A DNA stretch of 5,071 nt, from the NCBI GenBank assembly GCA_964449985.1, contig CAYVCG010000089.1, positions 1-5,071 on the forward strand, written 5' to 3'. Position 1 is the first letter of the stretch. Each line of letters opens with the position of its first letter. The DNA is from CAYVCG01 sp964449985 (lineage in GTDB: Bacteria; Bacillota; Clostridia; Lachnospirales; WRAX01). Position numbers and translations under genes: made by a program. Shown one piece after another: positions 1 through 4,813 of the stretch. The notes below the pieces were generated by a model. That model ran no database searches. It saw only the letters and a list, made by a program, of their open reading frames with translations, and had not been told where the DNA came from.

Positions 1-367
1 CGTTTGTTAACAGCAAAAGCCCGACAGCGTCTTTATCCAGCCTACCAACAGGAGCGAGACCAAGATAATAATAATCATCGGGCAACAATTCTGTGACAGG
101 GGTTTCGCCGTACGGATCACTTGTCGCTGAAATAACTCCGGCGGGTTTATTCATTATTAGATAAACGTATTCTTTATAATCAATAAGCTCTCCATCCAGC
201 TCAACTTGGCTTGTTTTTGTGGAAACCTTAAAATCCGCCCGGGATATTATTTCTGAATCAACACTGACAAGACCGGCTTTTATAAATCCCTTTATTTCTT
301 TTCGGGAACCATAGCCCAGATTGCCCAAGAATTTATCTATACGAATTATTTCATTTTTGTTCGACAT
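1..367 (-). CDS. RsuA-family 16S/23S rRNA pseudouridine synthase, N-terminal part (runs off left edge)
   Basis: I translated the minus strand from the ATG at 367-365. It gives 122 codons with no stop and leaves the window at base 1, so the C-terminal half is missing. Residues about 8-55 look like an S4 RNA-binding domain (IDKFLGNLGYGSRKEIKGFI). Next comes the family motif MNKPAGVISAT at 72-82, and then GRLDKDAVGLLLLTN at 108-122. The Asp of GRLD (residue 111) matches the catalytic aspartate of the RsuA/RluB/RluE/RluF family. These enzymes isomerise a specific uridine of rRNA to pseudouridine in the cytoplasm. A ribosome binding site GAGGAT (complement of 375-380) lies 7 bases before the ATG and supports this start. 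The usual motif reads DTEG or DTTG where this protein has DAVG, which is not at the catalytic residue. The short MNKPAGVISA type favours an RsuA-like enzyme (B. subtilis YtzG type) over RluB, but the target uridine cannot be told from half a protein. Confidence 0.93.
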   Translation of the reverse strand, partial: MSNKNEIIRIDKFLGNLGYGSRKEIKGFIKAGLVSVDSEIISRADFKVSTKTSQVELDGELIDYKEYVYLIMNKPAGVISATSDPYGETPVTELLPDDYYYLGLAPVGRLDKDAVGLLLLTN

Positions 368-374
368 AATTTTT

Positions 375-380
375 ATCCTC
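375..380 (-). promoter_or_regulatory. Ribosome binding site of the pseudouridine synthase gene
   Basis: On the minus strand GAGGAT sits 7 bases upstream of the ATG at 367. No other start codon with a comparable site is nearby, so it fixes the start of the truncated gene. Confidence 0.7.
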
Positions 381-422
381 ATTTTCTTGTTTTGGTGTAA
401 TATTATAATATATTTAGTAAAA

Positions 423-451
423 ATTATAGCATATATTTAAAAAATAGTGTA
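423..451 (-). promoter_or_regulatory. Candidate sigma-A promoter for the pseudouridine synthase gene
   Basis: The minus strand reads TGCTATAAT over 431-423, a perfect -10 hexamer with the TGn extension at the correct distance. A weak -35 candidate TACACT (451-446) lies 17 bases upstream and matches TTGACA at three positions; an extended -10 can make up for a poor -35. Transcription would begin near 416, giving a leader of about 50 bases that includes the GAGGAT ribosome binding site. The region is so AT-rich that a chance -10 match is possible. Confidence 0.4.
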
Positions 452-473
452 GAATATTTAATATTGAGTTTTT

Positions 474-479
474 TATAAT
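474..479 (+). promoter_or_regulatory. Possible -10 box for the plus-strand gene cluster
   Basis: TATAAT at 474-479 would place transcription start near 486, just before the leader hairpin. No good -35 hexamer is found 16-18 bases upstream and there is no TGn extension, so this is only the best of several AT-rich candidates. Confidence 0.2.
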
Positions 480-487
480 AATTACCA

Positions 488-505
488 TTAAGGCGTATGC
501 CTTAA
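488..505 (+). promoter_or_regulatory. Perfect inverted repeat in the leader of the SEC-C gene
   Basis: TTAAGGC, loop GTAT, GCCTTAA: a perfect 7-base stem with a four-base loop. It lies 7 bases upstream of the AGGAGGA ribosome binding site (513-519). It is not followed by a T tract, so it is not a terminator. It could be a hairpin at the 5' end of the mRNA or an operator. No role is demonstrated. Confidence 0.45.
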
Positions 506-528
506 GAAACACAGGAGGAAGACACTAT

Positions 529-1026
529 ATGAGCTTATATGAAACTTGGATAAGAAGTGCTTATGATCAAAACGGAAAAGCTAATAATAAGCTTTGGGAT
601 AGCTATATGCCGAAGGAAAAGGAGATCTATGCCAATATTATAGAGGGAAAAACATCAAACATAACAGGAACTGTTAAACAGCTTTCCGAAAGGTTTGATT
701 TGCCTAAGGAACAAGTGTGTGGCTTTATTGATGGCATAAACGAGGCAATAGATCAGCCTGTTGATGTTGAAAACCTTGAAGAAGATACGGAAATAACGCT
801 TGACATTGATTTTGTTAAGTTGTATAAAAAGATGGTTGAATATAAGGCTGAGCATCTTTACACATTGCCGCAGTGGAATGGTATATTTACAGAAGAAGAG
901 CAGAAAACGATGTTCACGGAGCAGAAAAAATCGAAAACCTTTGTCCGTGATAGTGGAAAAGTCGGAAGGAATGATCCTTGTCCGTGTGGCAGCGGTTTAA
1001 AACATAAAAAATGCTGTGGGAAGTAA
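529..1026 (+). CDS. SEC-C motif (zinc-binding) protein of unknown function
   Basis: 165 residues, cytoplasmic, with no signal peptide or membrane segment. AGGAGGA at 513-519 lies 9 bases before the ATG. The last 20 residues form a SEC-C motif: CPC at 151-153 and CC at 162-163 give CxCx8CC, preceded by GRNDP and surrounded by lysines. This is the small zinc-binding tail known from the SecA C-terminus, where it binds SecB and ribosomes, and it is found alone on many uncharacterised bacterial proteins. Residues 1-145 are acidic and mostly helical in character (charged stretches at 28-40 and 80-107), and I do not recognise a domain there. The gene ends 6 bases before sua5, so the two are probably cotranscribed and perhaps translationally coupled. 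The SEC-C tail suggests contact with protein, ribosome or nucleic acid, but the function is unknown. It is too short and different to be a SecA fragment. Confidence 0.9.
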   Translation: MSLYETWIRSAYDQNGKANNKLWDSYMPKEKEIYANIIEGKTSNITGTVKQLSERFDLPKEQVCGFIDGINEAIDQPVDVENLEEDTEITLDIDFVKLYKKMVEYKAEHLYTLPQWNGIFTEEEQKTMFTEQKKSKTFVRDSGKVGRNDPCPCGSGLKHKKCCGK

Positions 1027-1032
1027 TAATAT

Positions 1033-2094
1033 ATGGAAACAATTGTAAGAAAAGTAAATTATAATAGCCCAAATGACGATATTAACGTTATCAGGGAAGC
1101 TGCGAAAATAATAAAAAGGGGTGGCCTTGTTGCCTTCCCAACAGAGACGGTTTATGGTCTTGGTGCAAATGCTTTGGATGAGGCTGCTGTTTCCGCCATA
1201 TACGGGGCTAAAGGGCGCCCGGGGGACAATCCTCTTATCGTTCATATATATTCTGAGCAACAGTTGGATAGTATTGTTAAAGAGGTGACGCCTGTGGCCA
1301 AAGCGCTTATGGAAAAGTTTTGGCCCGGCCCAATGACTATTGTTTTGAAAAAAAGCCATATAATACCGGATAGAACGTCTGGTGGTCTTGATACAGTCGC
1401 TGTGAGAATACCGGAAAATGAAACTGCGCGGTTATTAATAAAAGAAGCCGGTCTTCCTATTGCGGCGCCCAGTGCAAACACATCCGGGAAGCCCAGCCCA
1501 ACAAGCGCCGACCATGTAGTTTTGGATCTTTTGGGCAGAATAGATATGATTGTTGACGGAGGCCATTGTCAGTTTGGTCTTGAATCCACAGTGGTTGATG
1601 CAACAGGTGATTGCCCTGTTATTCTTCGGCCCGGCTCGATTACTGATGATATGATAAAGGATGTTTGCGGCAGCGTTATGATAGATCCTGCTGTTTTGGC
1701 AAAACCTCTTGAGGGCATAGCTCCAAAGGCACCTGGTCAGAAATACAGGCATTATTCCCCGTCTGCCAGATTGACTCTTTTTGCCGGAAACAAGCAAGAT
1801 GTTGTAATAAAGATTAACGAATTGGCCGATAATGCAAAGGGTCTGAAAAAGATTGGTATTATGTGCGCAGATGATACGATGCCATTATATAAATCTGATG
1901 TGGTTCTATCGTTAGGTGATAGAGATAATCCGGCTGAAATAGGGGTTAACCTATTTAAAATATTACGCCAGTTTGATGCTATGGGCGTTGAAAGAATATA
2001 CGGCGAGGCGTTTCCAAATGCTAGTGATTGGCTTGCTGTTAATAACCGGCTGGAAAAGGCAGCAGCTTATGATATAGTTTTTATTAATGAATAG
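1033..2094 (+). CDS. ywlC: L-threonylcarbamoyladenylate synthase (Sua5/YwlC), t6A tRNA modification
   Basis: 353 residues, the normal length for the two-domain Sua5 form. Sua5 condenses L-threonine, bicarbonate and ATP into threonylcarbamoyl-AMP, the donor for N6-threonylcarbamoyladenosine at position 37 of ANN-decoding tRNAs; TsaB, TsaD and TsaE complete the reaction. The YrdC/Sua5 catalytic domain spans about 15-205: VAFPTETVYGLGANA (33-47), KGRPGDNPL (60-68), FWPGPMT (96-102), APSANTSGKPSPTSA (145-159) and LRPGSI (198-203). HYSP (240-243) begins the C-terminal Sua5 domain (about 245-353), joined by a linker containing APGQKYRH. The start follows the previous stop by 6 bases, and GGGAAG (1018-1023), inside the end of the SEC-C gene, serves as a ribosome binding site 9 bases away. 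The threonine/ATP-binding lysine, arginine and SAN motif are all present, so the enzyme looks intact. Confidence 0.96.
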   Translation: METIVRKVNYNSPNDDINVIREAAKIIKRGGLVAFPTETVYGLGANALDEAAVSAIYGAKGRPGDNPLIVHIYSEQQLDSIVKEVTPVAKALMEKFWPGPMTIVLKKSHIIPDRTSGGLDTVAVRIPENETARLLIKEAGLPIAAPSANTSGKPSPTSADHVVLDLLGRIDMIVDGGHCQFGLESTVVDATGDCPVILRPGSITDDMIKDVCGSVMIDPAVLAKPLEGIAPKAPGQKYRHYSPSARLTLFAGNKQDVVIKINELADNAKGLKKIGIMCADDTMPLYKSDVVLSLGDRDNPAEIGVNLFKILRQFDAMGVERIYGEAFPNASDWLAVNNRLEKAAAYDIVFINE

Positions 2095-2116
2095 TCTGTT
2101 CCATAAGCGTATGACT

Positions 2117-2122
2117 AAGGAG
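2117..2122 (+). promoter_or_regulatory. Ribosome binding site deciding the phosphatase start
   Basis: AAGGAG at 2117-2122 lies 8 bases before the ATG at 2131 but only 2 bases before the in-frame GTG at 2125. The ATG is therefore the better start, which also puts the catalytic Cys at residue 8, close to residue 7 in B. subtilis YwlE. Confidence 0.7.
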
Positions 2123-2130
2123 ATGTGTTT

Positions 2131-2571
2131 ATGCAACAAGTTTTATTCGTGTGTACGGGTAACACATGCAGAAGCCCAATGGCGGAAGTTATAGCCAATG
2201 ATTATTTTAAGAAAAGCAGGCTGAATTATAACGCTATATCAAGAGGTATTAATGTGTTGGTGCCGTCTAGGGCGAGCGAAAATGCAATCAAAGCGCTTCA
2301 GCTTTTATATAAATTGAATCTAACCAATCATATTTCAAGGCAAATAAGCGCAGAAGATATTAAAAACGCTTCTGTTGTTTTGACAATGACTAACAGCCAG
2401 AAAGAATACTTGCAATTGGTGTATGGTGAGGATGCCTTAAAAATAGATTCTATATACAGTTATATAGGCAACTATAAGAAAAGTATAAAAGACCCATACG
2501 ACAGGGACATAGTTTATTATAAAGAGTGCGCAGAAGAATTGCACAGGGTTATTATTCAGGCTTTTAATTAG
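2131..2571 (+). CDS. ywlE: Low-molecular-weight phosphatase, YwlE-type protein-arginine phosphatase
   Basis: 146 residues from the ATG at 2131, near the usual 150. The N-terminal P-loop is C8-TGNT-C13-R14-S15, the CX5R(S) signature of the low-molecular-weight tyrosine phosphatase fold. The general acid Asp is D121 in DPY. The residue before the second Cys is Thr12. In B. subtilis YwlE the corresponding Thr11 selects phosphoarginine, whereas classical tyrosine phosphatases of this fold have Ile there (CLGNICRS). The likely role is therefore to reverse McsB-type arginine phosphorylation, which marks proteins for ClpCP and controls CtsR. No mcsA/mcsB or ctsR lies in the window. The position between sua5 and rpiB matches the B. 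subtilis ywlC-ywlE-ywlF order. The 36-base gap to sua5 has no terminator. Arsenate reductase of the same fold is less likely because of the loop sequence and the Thr. Confidence 0.9.
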   Translation: MQQVLFVCTGNTCRSPMAEVIANDYFKKSRLNYNAISRGINVLVPSRASENAIKALQLLYKLNLTNHISRQISAEDIKNASVVLTMTNSQKEYLQLVYGEDALKIDSIYSYIGNYKKSIKDPYDRDIVYYKECAEELHRVIIQAFN

Positions 2572-2619
2572 GCTAAATATTTTGTATTATAATTATGTAT
2601 AAGGAGTTGTAATTAATTT

Positions 2620-3048
2620 ATGATAGCTTTAGGATGCGATCAAGGTGGTTTTGATTTAAAAAAAGAGGTAATTGCATACTTAAACGAAAGAAATATTGAT
2701 TTCAAAGATTGCGGTTCATATAATATGGATTCGGTTGACTATCCGGACTATGCTAAAAAAGTCGTTAATGCGATTCTTTCCGGAGAATGCGATAAAGGTA
2801 TTTTGATTTGTGGAACTGGCATAGGTATTTCTATAGTAGCAAACAGGCATAAAGGCATTCGTGCGGCATTGTGTGGTGATGTATTTTCGGCTAAAGCTAC
2901 AAGGCTTCATAACGATGCTAATATCCTTGCTATGGGCGGTCGTGTTATTGGCCCGGGCCTTTGCCTTGAAATTGTGGATGCATTTTTGAACACTGAGTTT
3001 TCCGGCGAGGAAAGACATCAAAGAAGAATTGATAAAATTGACGAATAG
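2620..3048 (+). CDS. rpiB: Ribose-5-phosphate isomerase B
   Basis: 142 residues, typical for RpiB/LacAB-family sugar-phosphate isomerases. It interconverts ribose-5-phosphate and ribulose-5-phosphate in the non-oxidative pentose phosphate pathway. Visible motifs: IALGCDQGG (2-10), VDYPDYA (39-45), ICGTGIGIS (63-71) with the catalytic base Cys64, RLHNDANILAMGGRVIG (95-111) with His97, and the C-terminal RHQRRI (132-137), whose arginines contact the sugar phosphate. The residue usually His in the first motif (GCDH) is Gln8 here. LacA/LacB galactose-6-phosphate isomerases share the fold, but there is no lac gene partner and the match is to RpiB. An AAGGAG at 2601-2606 lies 13 bases before the ATG, longer than optimal; no closer in-frame start exists. 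The 48-base gap before it is AT-rich with no terminator. Its product feeds PRPP synthesis and thus the following upp. Confidence 0.94.
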   Translation: MIALGCDQGGFDLKKEVIAYLNERNIDFKDCGSYNMDSVDYPDYAKKVVNAILSGECDKGILICGTGIGISIVANRHKGIRAALCGDVFSAKATRLHNDANILAMGGRVIGPGLCLEIVDAFLNTEFSGEERHQRRIDKIDE

Positions 3049-3061
3049 GGGATAGAAAATT

Positions 3062-3691
3062 ATGAGCAAGTTATGTATTATGGAACACCCGCTTATTCAA
3101 AATAAGATTTCTATGCTGAGAAACGAAGAAACAGGCGGAAAGGAATTCCGCGAGCTTGTTAACGAAGTTGCTATGCTTATTTTTTATGAAGCAACAAGGC
3201 AGCTTCCGCTTATTGACGTTGATATAATCACGCCTATCGGAAAGACTTCCTGCAAGATGATAGAAAATAAGAAATTTGCGCTCGTTCCTATATTGCGCGC
3301 GGGTATCGGTATGACAGATGGGATTTTGAACCTTATGCCAACGGCAAAAGTCGGGCATATAGGGATATATCGTGACCCGAACACACTTATGCCTATAGAA
3401 TACTATTGCAAGCTTCCTAGTGATATTTCCGAAAGAGAAATTTTCGTTATAGACCCGATGCTTGCCACAGGAGGGACTGCTTCCGCTGCTATATCGTTTT
3501 TAAAAGAGCGTGGCGCAGTTAATATAAAATTCCTGTGCCTTATATCGTCTCCTGAAGGTGTATCTAGGCTTAATGCAGAGCATCCAGATGTTGATATTTA
3601 TACCGGAGCTCATGATAGGGAACTGAACGATCATGGATACATAGTTCCCGGCCTTGGCGACGCGGGGGACAGGCTATTTGGTACTAAGTAG
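3062..3691 (+). CDS. upp: Uracil phosphoribosyltransferase
   Basis: 209 residues, the exact size of bacterial Upp. It makes UMP and pyrophosphate from uracil and PRPP (pyrimidine salvage, cytoplasm). The N-terminus has the family HPLIQNKI (9-16) and TGGKEFREL (24-32). LVPILRAGIGMTDG (74-87) forms the conserved active-site loop. The PRPP-binding motif is VIDPMLATGGTA (129-140), and the uracil-binding C-terminal segment is YIVPGLGDAGDRLFGT (193-208). All key residues are present. AGGGGA (3047-3052), overlapping the rpiB stop, lies 9 bases before the ATG, and the intergenic gap is 13 bases, so rpiB and upp are surely cotranscribed. No PyrR-type leader or attenuator is visible in that short gap. 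An upp gene close to ywlE/ywlF matches the B. subtilis order, here without glyA and ywlG. Confidence 0.97.
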   Translation: MSKLCIMEHPLIQNKISMLRNEETGGKEFRELVNEVAMLIFYEATRQLPLIDVDIITPIGKTSCKMIENKKFALVPILRAGIGMTDGILNLMPTAKVGHIGIYRDPNTLMPIEYYCKLPSDISEREIFVIDPMLATGGTASAAISFLKERGAVNIKFLCLISSPEGVSRLNAEHPDVDIYTGAHDRELNDHGYIVPGLGDAGDRLFGTK

Positions 3692-3698
3692 CTACTTA
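3685..3698. repeat. 14-base perfect palindrome over the upp stop codon
   Basis: TAAGTAGCTACTTA is its own reverse complement and includes the upp TAG stop (3689-3691). As RNA it could form only a short stem. There is no T tract after it, so it is not a standard terminator. It may be chance. Confidence 0.35.
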
Positions 3699-3778
3699 AA
3701 CAATATTACTTTATCGGAGGTTACCTGAATAGCCTGATTTTGCCGCATAGGCGGCATTTGGTTTGGGGTTGTATTTTT
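3692..3778 (+). promoter_or_regulatory. 87-base gap with orphan ribosome binding site and hairpin before the TagO-like gene
   Basis: This is the longest gap in the cluster. CGGAGG at 3715-3720 is a strong ribosome binding site, but no ATG, GTG or TTG lies 5-12 bases after it. Next comes a perfect GC-rich hairpin, TGCCGC-ATAG-GCGGCA (3741-3756), not followed by a T run. A weaker GGGG (3765-3768) lies 10 bases before the ATG at 3779. The segment may regulate translation of the downstream gene or may reflect a small insertion that moved the ribosome binding site away. Confidence 0.5.
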
Positions 3779-4798
3779 ATGCACAACTATTTGTTATATA
3801 TTACGGCGTTTGCCGTTGCGTTTGGTGTTTCTCTGTATATGACACCGTTTTCAAAAAAGGTTGCGAGAAGGCTGGGCGCTATTGATTATCCAAAAGCCCG
3901 TGGTATGCATAAGGAGCCTATCCCAAGGATGGGCGGCTTTGCTATAGTTATGGGCTTTATGGCTGCTATGCTTATTCTTATTCCTTTTATTGAAGAATTT
4001 AGAACGCCTCAATTTTTTGGCTTTATTGTTGGGGCGCTTATAATAACGATTCTTGGAATATTTGACGATATTTACAGTTTGGACGCAAAGCTGAAGCTGG
4101 CTGTTCAAATCGTGGCTGCGCTTGTTGCCGTATATTCGGGGACTAGGATTAATACATCATTTATACCGTTTTATGAGCATTTGCGTGAGTTTGAAGTGCC
4201 GCTTACGATAATATGGATTGTCGGCCTGACCAATGCCGTAAATCTTATAGACGGGCTTGACGGTTTGGCGGCAGGTGTATCGTCTATCGGCGCTCTATGC
4301 ACTATGGCGTTATGTTTTCTTTCAGGCAGTGAGGTCGCTGTAGTTTTTACAGCTTCTATAGCCGGTTCTTGTTTTGGATTTTTGCCTAGAAACTTTAATC
4401 CCGCGGAAATCATAATGGGTGATACAGGCTCCACGTTTTTGGGCTATGTTTTGGCCGTTTCTTCAATTATAGGAGTTTTCAAGTATTATGCTGTTTTGGC
4501 TCTTGTGCTTGCTATTTTGGTTTTGGCTCTGCCTATTTTGGATACTACGTTTGCTATGGTAAGAAGGCTTCTTTCCGGCAAATCCATTATGACGGCGGAT
4601 AGAGGTCATCTGCATCACAGGCTTATTGATTCCGGCCTTTCTCCTAAGCAGGCTGTTATCATTTTATATTCAATAAGCGCTATTTCCGGCATTATCGCTA
4701 TTTTAATAGCTGTTCGGGATTATCGCTCTATACTTATTATTATGGCGTCTCTTGCGATATTTATATTTATGGTGTTCGTCTACAGAAGGCGTTTTTAA
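3779..4798 (+). CDS. WecA/TagO-family undecaprenyl-phosphate GlcNAc-1-phosphate transferase
   Basis: 339 residues from the ATG at 3779. It is an integral membrane enzyme of the MraY/WecA/TagO superfamily with about 11 hydrophobic segments, the first at residues 4-24. The family transfers a sugar-1-phosphate from a UDP-sugar to undecaprenyl phosphate on the cytoplasmic face of the membrane. Motifs: KEPIPRMGG (45-53), FDD (95-97) with the Mg-binding Asp pair, NAVNLIDGLDGLA (152-164), MGDTGS (213-218) and RGHLHHRL (275-282). The HLHHRL loop is characteristic of WecA/TagO, which use UDP-GlcNAc, and argues against MraY. The likely role is the first step of a wall teichoic acid or other surface glycan. 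No partner glycosyltransferase lies in the window. The frame is open upstream to a TTG at 3740, which would add 13 residues including PHRRH, but the ATG matches the usual N-terminus and has a weak GGGG site. The start is uncertain; the function is well supported at family level. Confidence 0.93.
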   Translation: MHNYLLYITAFAVAFGVSLYMTPFSKKVARRLGAIDYPKARGMHKEPIPRMGGFAIVMGFMAAMLILIPFIEEFRTPQFFGFIVGALIITILGIFDDIYSLDAKLKLAVQIVAALVAVYSGTRINTSFIPFYEHLREFEVPLTIIWIVGLTNAVNLIDGLDGLAAGVSSIGALCTMALCFLSGSEVAVVFTASIAGSCFGFLPRNFNPAEIIMGDTGSTFLGYVLAVSSIIGVFKYYAVLALVLAILVLALPILDTTFAMVRRLLSGKSIMTADRGHLHHRLIDSGLSPKQAVIILYSISAISGIIAILIAVRDYRSILIIMASLAIFIFMVFVYRRRF

Positions 4799-4800
4799 CG

Positions 4801-4806
4801 GGGAGG
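4801..4806 (+). promoter_or_regulatory. Ribosome binding site supporting a TTG start
   Basis: GGGAGG at 4801-4806 lies 7 bases before the TTG at 4814 and 4 before the in-frame TTG at 4811. No ATG or GTG is near, so the following gene starts with TTG, most likely at 4814. Confidence 0.7.
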
Positions 4807-4813
4807 TTTTTTG

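Larger units (their letters stand above)
368..528. other. Divergent AT-rich intergenic region
   Basis: These 161 bases separate the minus-strand pseudouridine synthase from the plus-strand gene cluster, so both transcription units must start here or the right-hand one further in. The stretch 381-484 is almost entirely A and T. It holds a likely minus-strand promoter (423-451), a possible plus-strand -10 box (474-479) and an 18-base hairpin (488-505). I see no additional small gene with a ribosome binding site. Confidence 0.8.

Noticed and set aside
800..1000. Plus-strand 66-codon open frame inside the SEC-C gene
   Set aside because: It is out of frame with the SEC-C protein, has no ribosome binding site of its own, and shows no recognisable protein features.
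997..1359. Minus-strand open frame of 120 codons opposite sua5
   Set aside because: It lies almost wholly inside the well-supported sua5 gene, has no recognisable motif, and is best explained as a shadow of the plus-strand coding pattern. The same holds for the frames at 655-855, 1242-1481, 1435-1797, 2716-3069, 3071-3358, 3184-3384, 3851-4108 and 4171-4434.
2092..2117. Inverted repeats TAGT/ACTA and CATA/TATG between sua5 and ywlE
   Set aside because: The stems are four bases each and are interrupted by unpaired bases, well within chance expectation.
2125..2130. GTG at 2125 as the phosphatase start
   Set aside because: It would leave only 2 bases to the AAGGAG site; the ATG at 2131 has a normal 8-base spacing and gives the standard N-terminus.
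2588..2593. TATAAT between ywlE and rpiB as an internal promoter
   Set aside because: There is no -35 match 16-18 bases upstream and no TGn extension. In such an AT-rich 48-base gap the hexamer is easily due to chance, although an internal promoter cannot be excluded.
3741..3756. GC-rich hairpin as a rho-independent terminator after upp
   Set aside because: The stem is only 6 bp and the following bases are ATTTGGTTTGGGG rather than a continuous T run. It also lies within the upstream open frame of the TagO-like gene.
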